Source of the DNA: Lentibacillus siamensis
Lineage (GTDB): Bacteria > Bacillota > Bacilli > Bacillales > Amphibacillaceae
NCBI RefSeq assembly: GCF_039522605.1
Contig: NZ_BAAADS010000009.1
Span: 62,001 to 126,000, forward strand
Reading direction: 5' to 3'
Length of the DNA: 64,000 nucleotides
The position numbers and the translations under genes are program-made. Shown here one piece after another: positions 8,130 to 15,935 of the stretch. Numbering within the stretch: position 1 is the stretch's first letter; each line of letters opens with the position of its first letter. The notes beneath the pieces were generated by a model. It was not told the DNA's origin, did not search any database, and worked only from the letters and a program-made list of their open reading frames with translations.

Positions 8130-10009
8130 TATTTTTCCGCCAAGTCTTCCGCCAGTTCGGACAGTTTTTCCCAGCGCTCCATTTTCTGCTCCAGTTTTTC
8201 TTCCAGCTCTTCCTGTTCTTTATAGTAATCCTGAACCTTTTCCACATCACTTCCGGCCTGTGCAATCTTTTCCTGCACCGCTTCAATTTCCGTTTCCAGC
8301 GACGTAATATGATCCTCAATCGTTTCCCATTCCTTTTTATCCTGGTATGACATTTTTTTGCGCTGTGCCGGCTTTTTCTGCTTTTCTTTAACCGTAGCCG
8401 TTTTTTTAGCGGTATCCTGCTTTATTTCCTGTTTGAGATATTCGCTGTAATTGCCATAAAAGTGTCCAATCTGATCCGTATCCTGAAATACCAGCATATG
8501 GTCAATAACCCGATCCAAAAAATACCTGTCGTGTGAAACGGTAATAACAACGCCCGGAAACTCATCAAGGTATTCCTCCAGCACACTCAGGGTTTGTGTG
8601 TCCAGATCATTGGTCGGTTCATCCAAAAGCAGCACATTCGGCTCCTTCATCAGCACCTTTAACAGATAAAGCCGCCGCTTTTCGCCGCCGGACAGTCTGC
8701 CAATATACGTCCGCTGTTCAGGACGCGGAAATAAAAAACGTTCCAGCATCTGTTCAGCACTTATCGTTTCACCGTTTTTCGTATGGATGACCTCGGCAAC
8801 TTCCTTAATGTAGTCGATAACCATCGAATCATGGTCAAGTTCTTCCTCACCCTGTGTGTAATAACCGATCCTTACCGTTTCCCCAACTTCAATTTCGCCT
8901 TGATCCGATTCTATCCGGCCAGCCATCATATTCAGCAAGGTCGTTTTCCCGGAACCATTTGGCCCGATAATTCCCAGACGGTCCCCCGGTACAATCAGAA
9001 AATCAAAATCATTTATCAGCTTTTTCCCCATGAAGCTTTTTTCAACATCTTGCAGTTCCATCACTTTTTTTCCAAGACGGGCAGAGCCAGCCTGAAAAGC
9101 TACATTCTCCTTCTTTGTATCGAATTTCTTTTCCTGTAATGCATGTACACGCTCAACATGTGCCTTCTGCTTGGTCGAACGCGCCCGTGCACCGCGTTTC
9201 AGCCAGGCAAGTTCCCGTTTTAATGTGTTTTGATGCTTTTGTTCATTTCGTGCTTCCAATGCTTCACGTTCTGCTTTCTTCTCCAAAAACAACTCATAAT
9301 TGCCTTCATACGTATAAAAATTTCCTTTATCCAATTCAAAAATATGATTGGTAACCCGATTTAGAAAGTACCGGTCGTGTGTGACAAGAAGTAATGCTCC
9401 CTGGAATGAGGAAAGAAAATTTTCCAGCCATTCCACTGTCTCATTATCCAGATGGTTTGTCGGCTCATCGAGGATAAGCAAATCGGCAGGCTGAATGAGC
9501 GCTTTGGCAATAGCAACGCGCTTTTTCTGACCACCAGAAAGCTCCGTTACTTTTTTGTTAAAATCGGTGATACCAAGCTTTGTCAAAATCGTTTTAGCAG
9601 CTGAATTTGCCTCCCATGCTTCATGCTGGTCCATCTGCTGCTGCATGTTCAAAAGATGTTCCTGAGCCTGTTCATCATTCGACTCACCCTGTAAACGCTG
9701 CAATGCCTGTTCATAGTTACGCATCACTTTCATAATCGTTGCATCGCCATAATAAATCTGTTCGATAACAGTCAAATCAGGATCAAGCTCCGGATCCTGT
9801 GCCAAATATTCAATCCGATAATTTTTCGCATGGTTGATGGTGCCTTTTTCAGCTGTGTCAAACCCGGCAATGACTTTTAGAAGTGTTGACTTACCAGTTC
9901 CATTTACACCAATCAAACCAATTCTGTCCTGCTGTTTGATCGTGCAGGTTACATCCTTGAACAATACCTTTTCCCCGTAAGATTTATATAAATTCTCTAT
10001 TGTGAGCAT
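8129..10009 (-). CDS. yfmR: ABC-F family ribosome-associated ATPase (YfmR/Uup type)
   Basis: 626-residue soluble protein with two ABC ATPase domains in one chain and no membrane segments. Walker A motifs are GVNGTGKST near residue 35 and GPNGSGKTT near 350. Signature motifs are LSGGQKKRVAIA and LSGGEKRRLYLL, each followed by LILDEPTNHLD or LLLDEPTNDLD. The linker between domains is long and basic, and a charged coiled-coil C-terminal domain follows residue 540, as in Uup and B. subtilis YfmR (629 residues). Members act on the ribosome to relieve stalled states such as polyproline stalls. It starts directly after a 59-codon membrane-protein gene, with one base between stop and ATG, so the two are co-translated. 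Confidence 0.92.
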   Translation of the reverse strand: MLTIENLYKSYGEKVLFKDVTCTIKQQDRIGLIGVNGTGKSTLLKVIAGFDTAEKGTINHAKNYRIEYLAQDPELDPDLTVIEQIYYGDATIMKVMRNYEQALQRLQGESNDEQAQEHLLNMQQQMDQHEAWEANSAAKTILTKLGITDFNKKVTELSGGQKKRVAIAKALIQPADLLILDEPTNHLDNETVEWLENFLSSFQGALLLVTHDRYFLNRVTNHIFELDKGNFYTYEGNYELFLEKKAEREALEARNEQKHQNTLKRELAWLKRGARARSTKQKAHVERVHALQEKKFDTKKENVAFQAGSARLGKKVMELQDVEKSFMGKKLINDFDFLIVPGDRLGIIGPNGSGKTTLLNMMAGRIESDQGEIEVGETVRIGYYTQGEEELDHDSMVIDYIKEVAEVIHTKNGETISAEQMLERFLFPRPEQRTYIGRLSGGEKRRLYLLKVLMKEPNVLLLDEPTNDLDTQTLSVLEEYLDEFPGVVITVSHDRYFLDRVIDHMLVFQDTDQIGHFYGNYSEYLKQEIKQDTAKKTATVKEKQKKPAQRKKMSYQDKKEWETIEDHITSLETEIEAVQEKIAQAGSDVEKVQDYYKEQEELEEKLEQKMERWEKLSELAEDLAEK

Positions 10010-10010
10010 A

Positions 10011-10190
10011 CTATTCCCTTCCGTTCCGCTGTCTGATTATTTGCTTTACAAAAATAACAATCAAAAATAATAACCATGATGTTACACCATAGTAGATATA
10101 TTTGCTGAGCTGATCCATTTCGGAATAAAAGATCGACATTCCGACCCAAATAACACCGATAGCAAGGATCTGGTATCCAAAAAATTTCAT
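10011..10190 (-). CDS. Small membrane protein (59 aa) upstream of yfmR
   Basis: Short gene found by reading the minus strand. It begins MKFFGYQILAIGVIWVGMSI and ends KQIIRQRNGRE. Two hydrophobic segments (about residues 4-20 and 33-50) are separated by a polar loop, with a basic C-terminus that should be cytoplasmic. A GGGG ribosome binding site lies 8 bp before the ATG at 10190. The TAG stop is one base from the yfmR ATG, a spacing typical of coupled genes and the main reason to believe it is real. No family recognised. Confidence 0.7.
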   Translation of the reverse strand: MKFFGYQILAIGVIWVGMSIFYSEMDQLSKYIYYGVTSWLLFLIVIFVKQIIRQRNGRE

Positions 10191-10300
10191 AACTATCGCC
10201 CCAAATCTTCCTGTATCTGTCTGACAACAAGTTTATCTTAATATCTGCTTATTTTCCATCGATAGAAAATCCTTCTTTCTATAAAATTATCCTAAAAATA

Positions 10301-10333
10301 TGTACAGCGCCATCTTGAAGATGACGCTGTACA
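10301..10333 (-). terminator. Terminator of the Rpn-family gene
   Basis: Near-perfect inverted repeat: TGTACAGCG and CGCTGTACA arms (10301-10309 and 10325-10333) with a second inner stem CATCTT/AAGATG. On the minus strand it is followed by TATTTTTAGG. It starts 7 bp past the stop of the gene at 10340. Confidence 0.8.
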
Positions 10334-10339
10334 TATCTG

Positions 10340-11545
10340 TCACTCTACTTCTGAATTGCATTGTATGTCGAACACTACTTCCTCTGGCAGACCCGTGGAT
10401 TCAACAACAAACCTAACTTCCGTCCCCTTTTTTAAAAGATTAAGAGCAACTTCTTTTTTTACATTTTGCTCATACACTTGCTTTGATTGCTTTAACTCCT
10501 GATGGGATTGGTTCAACTCTTGGCGAAATTTCTCCAACTCTCGTTTCGACAGCTCCACCTCTTGCTCCTTTTTGGCTAGTCTCCGCTCTGACTGTTCCAT
10601 TTCCTGCTTGGATTCTTCCATTTCCTGCTTGGATTCCTCCATTTCCTGCTTGGATTCCTCAATCTCCTGCTGTTTTATTTCCATACTTCGTCGAAATGCC
10701 TCTTCATCCATTATCCGCTTAAACCGGGCTTCATATGCCATACGCTGTTCTTGCGTCATACTTAACTCTTCCCAGTTTTGAAAAGCATTACGCAATGATT
10801 CATCGTCCATGGAAATCTCCTCCAGTTCCGAATAAATGTCTTCATAGTCTTTTCCTGTCCTGCGGTCAACCATTCCCAACATCAACAGCCATCTCACCAA
10901 AATATCATCTCTTGGATTCAGTTTATCATTTTTCCAATCTAAAATTAACTTACCCATCTCAATGAAATGAATCTCCATAAGATCCGTTAACTTAAACTTT
11001 TCCCCGTCTTCATACAAATGAAACGAAGTATGGAAGTTTTCCGTTTCACTGAAAAGGTCGTAATTTAAAATATTTATCGCGATTACGGGTCGCAATTGGC
11101 TGTATGGCATGCTTTTTTCAAGTGGCTGCTGATACATTCTGGACCAATAGAAAAGAGATCGTTCCACCATATCATATTTATTCGCAAACTGTATTTCCAC
11201 ATCAATCCATTCATCCGCATCGGTGACAACCAGCAAATCCAGTCTTGACGCCTTGTCATCCAAATATTCATTCGCTAAATCCGTATTTCCAAATGAAATA
11301 TCTTTGATTTTGCTGCGACCGGTTTTTTGTAATATGGCGTTCAAAAATACAACCGTAATATCTTTATTTTTTTCATTTCCAAATAGTTGTTTAAAAGCAT
11401 AGTCGACTTTTAAATCCATTAATTTTGCCAGCGGTATCCTTTTAAGAAGTTTTGTTCCGTTCTCCTTAGAACCCCCTTTTAATTTGGAATAATCGCATGA
11501 ATTTTCTTTCACATAAACTGGTGCAGTATATTCAGTCAATACCAT
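10340..11545 (-). CDS. Rpn-family recombination-promoting nuclease / PD-(D/E)XK transposase-like protein
   Basis: 401 residues. The N-terminal 300 residues match the Rpn (formerly 'putative transposase') family: DLKVDYAFKQLFGNEKNKDI near residue 45, then the PD-(D/E)XK core LDLLVVTDADEWIDVEIQF near 100 and SLFYWSRMYQQ near 130. These proteins cut DNA and promote RecA-independent recombination in E. coli, and copy number often varies. The C-terminal part is a charged coiled coil containing three to four repeats of the heptad ESKQEME, encoded by 21-bp direct repeats at about 10596-10675. The N-terminal 35 residues are not typical, but the only plausible upstream signal (AAGGGAAG) supports the ATG at 11545. 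It stands alone between the rib operon and yfmR. Confidence 0.85.
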   Translation of the reverse strand: MVLTEYTAPVYVKENSCDYSKLKGGSKENGTKLLKRIPLAKLMDLKVDYAFKQLFGNEKNKDITVVFLNAILQKTGRSKIKDISFGNTDLANEYLDDKASRLDLLVVTDADEWIDVEIQFANKYDMVERSLFYWSRMYQQPLEKSMPYSQLRPVIAINILNYDLFSETENFHTSFHLYEDGEKFKLTDLMEIHFIEMGKLILDWKNDKLNPRDDILVRWLLMLGMVDRRTGKDYEDIYSELEEISMDDESLRNAFQNWEELSMTQEQRMAYEARFKRIMDEEAFRRSMEIKQQEIEESKQEMEESKQEMEESKQEMEQSERRLAKKEQEVELSKRELEKFRQELNQSHQELKQSKQVYEQNVKKEVALNLLKKGTEVRFVVESTGLPEEVVFDIQCNSEVE

Positions 11546-11709
11546 ATCAACACTTCCCTTGTGTTATATGAAGACTTACTAAGACGTATATTCTTTTTTT
11601 ATTATAGCAAAAGTCAGATACATACGCAAACATATGTTCCCAAGCACTCCCTGCTCCCCTTAGAAACACGTGGGCCGAATAAATTTTATCAAAATACCAT
11701 CAAACTGCC

Positions 11710-12180
11710 TTACGAGTCAAGTTGTTTGGCAAGATTTGCAGTTTCAATTGCTGCAACAGCTGCATCTGCACCTTTATTGCCAGCTTTGGTTCCGGCGCGT
11801 TCGATTGCTTGTTCAATCGTTTCAGTTGTGATAATCCCGAAAATTACCGGTTTGTCTGAGTGCATTGAGGCATTAGATACGCCTTTTGCTGCTTCATTAC
11901 AGACATAGTCAAAATGCGGGGTTGAGCCGCGAATCACGGTACCAAGTGTAATAACTGCATCATACTCCCTGCTCGTTGCCATTTTCTGTGCAATCAGCGG
12001 AATCTCAAATGCCCCCGGTACCCAGGCAACATCGATATTTTCCTCTTTAACACCATGCCGTTGTAACGTGCCTGTTGCACCGTCCAGCAATCTACTAGTT
12101 ATGAAATCATTAAACCGCGCCACAACAACGCCTATTTTCAAATCCGTTCCCACCAGATTTCCTTCAAATGTTTTCCCCAT
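11710..12180 (-). CDS. ribH: 6,7-dimethyl-8-ribityllumazine synthase
   Basis: 156-residue beta subunit of riboflavin synthase. It condenses ribitylaminouracil with dihydroxybutanone phosphate to lumazine and forms icosahedral or pentameric shells. Visible motifs are VVVARFNDFITSRLLDGA near residue 15, VPGAFEIPLIAQ near 52, and GTVIRGSTPHFDYVCNE near 78 with the catalytic His and binding residues. A longer open frame runs back to 12258, but AAGGAG just upstream of the ATG at 12180 fixes the start at MGKTFEGNLVG. Last gene of ribD-ribE-ribBA-ribH, 16 bp after ribBA. Confidence 0.96.
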   Translation of the reverse strand: MGKTFEGNLVGTDLKIGVVVARFNDFITSRLLDGATGTLQRHGVKEENIDVAWVPGAFEIPLIAQKMATSREYDAVITLGTVIRGSTPHFDYVCNEAAKGVSNASMHSDKPVIFGIITTETIEQAIERAGTKAGNKGADAAVAAIETANLAKQLDS

Positions 12181-12196
12181 TTCTGCCACTCCTTTT

Positions 12197-13396
12197 TTAT
12201 TGGTGAAAATTAAGCATGTGTCCCATTTTGTCAAACTTTGTGTGCAAATATTTTTCATTTTCTTTTCGTGTACCGGTTTGGATGGGTATACGTGATTCGA
12301 TCTTAATCCCGTATGACGAAAGCCCGCTGACTTTTTCCGGGTTGTTGGTCAGCAGCTCCACCTTTTTAATACCCAAATCCGTTAAAATCTGGGCACTCAG
12401 ATTGTATTCACGCAAATCAGGGGCAAATCCAAGCTGTTCATTCGCTTCCACTGTGTCCATTCCCGCATCCTGCAGCTGATAGGCACGAAGTTTATTAAGC
12501 AAACCGATACCGCGGCCTTCCTGGCGCATATATACCAGCACACCTGAGCCTGCTTCATTGATTTTTCTCAGTGCCGCGTGCAGCTGTGGTCCGCAATCAC
12601 AGCGGAACGAACCAAATATATCACCAGTCAGACATTCCGAATGAACCCGTGTTAGAACCGTGTCCTCAGAATCAATTTCCCCTTTAACAAGGGCAATATG
12701 TTCCTTGTCATCAAGGTCGTTCGTGTAGCCAAATACTTTAAACGTACCAAATTCGGTTGGCAATGTTGTTTCAACCACCCGGCTGACATGAATCTCGTGC
12801 TGTTTGCGATATGCGGCCAAATCCGCAATCGTAATAAATTTCAAATCGAATTTCTCAGCCATTCCCTTTAAGTCAGGAACACGAGCCATCGTGCCGTCAT
12901 CTTTTATAATTTCGCAAATAACACCGGCAGGAAAAGCACCACTTAACATAGCCAAATCAACCGAAGCTTCGGTATGTCCGGAACGTATCAGTACACCGCC
13001 ATCTTTAGCAACCAGCGGAAATACATGCCCAGGCTGTTTGAAGTCACCTTCACTCGCTTCAGGATCCAATAGCGCCTGAATTGTTTGCGACCGCTCCGCA
13101 GCACTGATCCCGGTTTTGGTATCTTTATGATCGATACTTACAGTAAAAGCTGTTCCAAACGGATCACTACTAAGGCTGGTCATCATTGGCAGATTCACCT
13201 TTTTTGCCAGCCTTTTTGTAATCGGTGTGCAAACAAGCCCCTTACCGTGTGTTATCATAAAGTTGATAACATCCGGTGTCGCCTGTTCGGCAAGCGCGAC
13301 CAGATCACCTTCATTCTCCCTGTTTTCATCATCAACAACAATTATCGGTTTTCCTTTTTTTAAATCTTTTACTGCACTTTCTATTGTGTCAAACAT
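12197..13396 (-). CDS. ribBA: Bifunctional 3,4-dihydroxy-2-butanone 4-phosphate synthase / GTP cyclohydrolase II
   Basis: 399 residues with two fused domains, as usual in Bacillus. The N-terminal RibB domain (1-200) has VVDDENRENEGDLV and the GHTEASVDLA motif. The C-terminal RibA domain (205-399) has the zinc-binding Cys set (HSECLTGDIFGSFRCDCGPQL) and RQEGRGIGLLNKL. It makes both precursors for lumazine: the butanone phosphate from ribulose 5-phosphate and the pyrimidine from GTP. It follows ribE with an unusually long 178-bp gap that holds a short repeat array, while staying in the same direction as the rest of the operon. Confidence 0.96.
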   Translation of the reverse strand: MFDTIESAVKDLKKGKPIIVVDDENRENEGDLVALAEQATPDVINFMITHGKGLVCTPITKRLAKKVNLPMMTSLSSDPFGTAFTVSIDHKDTKTGISAAERSQTIQALLDPEASEGDFKQPGHVFPLVAKDGGVLIRSGHTEASVDLAMLSGAFPAGVICEIIKDDGTMARVPDLKGMAEKFDLKFITIADLAAYRKQHEIHVSRVVETTLPTEFGTFKVFGYTNDLDDKEHIALVKGEIDSEDTVLTRVHSECLTGDIFGSFRCDCGPQLHAALRKINEAGSGVLVYMRQEGRGIGLLNKLRAYQLQDAGMDTVEANEQLGFAPDLREYNLSAQILTDLGIKKVELLTNNPEKVSGLSSYGIKIESRIPIQTGTRKENEKYLHTKFDKMGHMLNFHQ

Positions 13397-13436
13397 TATT
13401 CCACTTCCTTCACATCAATCCTTATTTTTAAGTAAG

Positions 13437-13511
13437 TTCGCACGTTTTGGGCATGACTTCGCACGTTTGGGGGGCCTGTTCGCACGTTTGGCGCCGACTT
13501 TGCACGTTTGT
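13437..13511. repeat. Array of four 21-bp-spaced TTCGCACGTTT units
   Basis: Core TTCGCACGTTT starts at 13437, 13458, 13479 and (as TTTGCACGTTT) 13499, giving spacings of 21, 21 and 20 bp. The 9-10 bp between cores vary. The array lies between ribE and ribBA inside the rib operon. A solitary core copy occurs at 54094-54104. No coding potential or known regulatory site explains it. Confidence 0.85.
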
Positions 13512-13574
13512 GTAAATCATCATTTGACCCAATTTAAAAGTGCCAAAATTTTTAATTAAGCCAGCCACATTATC

Positions 13575-14213
13575 TTAATCGCGAAGAAACGCTTGGTTAA
13601 TCCCATCTTTTTGTTCCATACTTTGTTTTGGGACCATATTATAGACGTGTTTTGCGAGCATATCACACTCGATATTTACCGTGTCGCCTTGCTTTTTATC
13701 ACCTAAAATAGTTTCGGAAACAGTGTGCGGAATAAGTGAAATGGTAAACGCGTTTGGCATGACATCAAACACGGTTAAGCTGACACCATCTACCGCTACC
13801 GAACCTTTCATGATAAAAAAGTCAGTAAACTCTTCCGGAATTTCAATATCGTAATAAACCGCATTTTCATCTGCCTCTTTTCGTGTAATCTTTCCCGTCC
13901 CATCAACATGCCCGGAAACAAAGTGACCGCCAAACCGTCCATTTGCAGGCATCGAGCGTTCCAGATTGACACCGTCCCCTTCACACAATTCATTTAATGA
14001 AGTCGATTTAATGGTTTCCGGCATAACATCAACCTGAAAATCAGTTACTGAAAAGTTAGTCACCGTCAGACAGATTCCATTGACTGAAATACTGTCTCCA
14101 ACATGAATATCCTCAACAACTTTTTCCGAACCGATTGACATCTCCACCGTCTGTTCGGATACACGCTTCATTTTTTTGACCGTTCCTTTTTCTTCAATTA
14201 TTCCTGTAAACAT
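13575..14213 (-). CDS. ribE: Riboflavin synthase alpha chain
   Basis: 212 residues, two lumazine-binding repeats. Repeat 1 begins MFTGIIEEKGTV with the active-site motif VNGICLTVTNF near 47. Repeat 2 has GHFVSGHVDGTGKI near 97 and VDGVSLTVFDV near 145. The protein dismutates two lumazines into riboflavin and the pyrimidine. It overlaps the end of ribD by 20 bp, implying translational coupling. Length matches the B. subtilis enzyme (215). Confidence 0.96.
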   Translation of the reverse strand: MFTGIIEEKGTVKKMKRVSEQTVEMSIGSEKVVEDIHVGDSISVNGICLTVTNFSVTDFQVDVMPETIKSTSLNELCEGDGVNLERSMPANGRFGGHFVSGHVDGTGKITRKEADENAVYYDIEIPEEFTDFFIMKGSVAVDGVSLTVFDVMPNAFTISLIPHTVSETILGDKKQGDTVNIECDMLAKHVYNMVPKQSMEQKDGINQAFLRD

Positions 14214-15309
14214 GTAAATCGTCCTTTCGCGGTTCTGCGACTATTTTTACATCATCACCCAGCATCGTTACATCCAAAATATTCATCTCCTGCGTATCTT
14301 TCATTGTTGAAAAGCCATTGCCGGCAATGGACGTTGGGGCATCCCGACCCCCGATTAATTTCGGAGCCATGTACGTAATCAGTTGATTGATATAACCACT
14401 TTCCAAAAATGAACCGTTAACTGTTGCCCCCCCTTCGACAAACAGAGACATAATGCCCCGTTCACCCAAAAATTGCAATATATCCTCTATATTCAGTGTT
14501 TCCAATCGATAAATCGTTACGCTTTTTTTCATTTTGTACGGTTCCAGCGCTTCATCCGATACGTTTTTTCCCGAAAAGATCCATGTATCTGCTTGACCAT
14601 CATTCAGAACATTTGCATCCAATGGGGTCTTTAGGGATGTATCCAAAATAATGCGGATTGGATTTTTTCCGCCGTTCGGAAGTCGTGTGGTCAGACTCGG
14701 ATTATCGGCTAAGACAGTCTGCACACCAACCAGAATAGCATCGTGTGTATGACGATACTGATGGACATCCAGTCGTGCGGCTTCTCCGGTAACCCATTTG
14801 CTGTCACCGGTATGTGCTGCCGTTTTCCCATCCAGACTGACAGCAGTTTTCATCGTTACAAATGGTGTTTTTGTCTGTATATAATGAAAAAAGACAGCAT
14901 TCACCGCATTTGCTTCTCTTTCCATAATTCCTTGCTTAACTTCAATTCCGGCCTGTTGAAGTTTTTCAATTCCTCTGCCTGCAACTTTCGCATTTGGATC
15001 TGTCGCAGCAATCACGACCCGGCTGATTCCTTTTTCAATGATTAAATCAGCACATGGCGGGGTTCTCCCATGGTGACTGCACGGTTCCAGGGTGACATAT
15101 ATCGTTGCATCGCTTGCTCGATCCCCCGCCATTCGGAGTGCATGAACTTCCGCGTGGCCTTCTCCCGCCTTCAGATGCGCCCCAAGGCCAAGAATCGCGC
15201 CATTTTTGGCGATGACTGCACCGACCGGAGGGTTTGGACTTGTCTGACCGGAAACGGTACGGGCCAGATCAAGGGCTATTTTCATATAATGATGATCATC
15301 CAACTTCAT
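14194..15309 (-). CDS. ribD: Bifunctional diaminohydroxyphosphoribosylaminopyrimidine deaminase / 5-amino-6-(5-phosphoribosylamino)uracil reductase
   Basis: 371 residues. The N-terminal zinc deaminase domain shows HAEVHAL near residue 50 and the PCSHHGRTPPC motif near 75. The C-terminal reductase domain (from about 150) shows TMKTAVSLDGKTA and LFVEGGATVNGSF. It performs the second and third steps after GTP ring opening. First gene of the operon, placed downstream of the FMN riboswitch and its terminator, so its transcription should drop when FMN is plentiful. Confidence 0.96.
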   Translation of the reverse strand: MKLDDHHYMKIALDLARTVSGQTSPNPPVGAVIAKNGAILGLGAHLKAGEGHAEVHALRMAGDRASDATIYVTLEPCSHHGRTPPCADLIIEKGISRVVIAATDPNAKVAGRGIEKLQQAGIEVKQGIMEREANAVNAVFFHYIQTKTPFVTMKTAVSLDGKTAAHTGDSKWVTGEAARLDVHQYRHTHDAILVGVQTVLADNPSLTTRLPNGGKNPIRIILDTSLKTPLDANVLNDGQADTWIFSGKNVSDEALEPYKMKKSVTIYRLETLNIEDILQFLGERGIMSLFVEGGATVNGSFLESGYINQLITYMAPKLIGGRDAPTSIAGNGFSTMKDTQEMNILDVTMLGDDVKIVAEPRKDDLHVYRNN

Positions 15310-15331
15310 TTCACTCCCTTTTTTTTATACT

Positions 15332-15359
15332 AAAAAAACCCCTGAATCAGCTTCAGAGG
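15332..15359 (-). terminator. Riboswitch-controlled terminator ahead of ribD
   Basis: On the minus strand CCTCTGAA (15359-15352) pairs with TTCAGGGG (15346-15339), followed by seven T. It lies between the FMN aptamer and the ribD start, as in the attenuation form of the element. Confidence 0.85.
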
Positions 15360-15467
15360 CATAAGGGTAGAATTTTATAAGTATAACGCATCGATATACA
15401 GAACCAGAATTGCATATACAAATAACACTGCATTTTCATCCTGTAAACATGCGAACACCAGAAAATT

Positions 15468-15607
15468 CCTTCTCCCATCCAGACTTTAACTGTCGGCTCC
15501 AGAGTTGCACTGGATCCACCGCTTGGCTGACCGCCGCACGGGTCACGGACTGAGAAACATACATTTCATCACCGTCGATTGGGAATTTCACCCGACCCCG
15601 AAGGAAC
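15468..15607 (-). ncRNA. FMN riboswitch (RFN element)
   Basis: Classical RFN aptamer on the minus strand: it opens with GTTCCTTCGGGGTCGGGTG, contains GTCCGTGACCCGTGCGGCGG, AGCGGTGGATCCAGTGC and CTCTGGAGCCGACAGTTAAAG, and closes with TGGATGGGAGAAGG. The arms at both ends pair to form P1. Distance to ribD is about 160 bp and a T-tailed terminator lies between, so FMN binding should end transcription early. Confidence 0.96.
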
Positions 15608-15630
15608 TTGCATATGGAATTATTTTTTTA

Positions 15631-15660
15631 AGTATAGCATTTGGCTGAGGATCATTTCAA
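15631..15660 (-). promoter_or_regulatory. Probable promoter of the rib operon
   Basis: Minus-strand TTGAAA (15660-15655) and TATACT (15636-15631) with an 18-bp spacer and an extended TGC before the -10. It ends about 24 bp before the riboswitch aptamer. Confidence 0.6.
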
Positions 15661-15935
15661 TTATTATCAATTCACGTGTGTCAGAACAGGCCCCGCATGT
15701 TTCCTCTAACTTTAGTTCCGTGACATTTGAACTCTTTTTAAGGCAGCTAACCATTATTTTTTAACGTTGGGTTAATTTTACCCTTATGAAAGTACTGCTT
15801 TTTTTACATGCTGTTTACGTTTCCGGTAAACTTCCGTCTTATACGACAAAAAATAAACCTATTCGACTATTTAACTAGCAGACCTCTTCCATTAACCTGA
15901 TAGTAGATTCACAAAAAATTCTGAGGAGGATAAAC

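Noticed and set aside
9997..10230. 77-codon ORF overlapping the start of yfmR
   Set aside because: Composition rich in Cys, Tyr and Trp with no signal; the 59-codon frame in the same region has a better layout and coupling.
12068..12295. Plus-strand ORFs across the rib genes
   Set aside because: They are antisense shadows of ribH/ribBA with no ribosome binding sites and no family resemblance.
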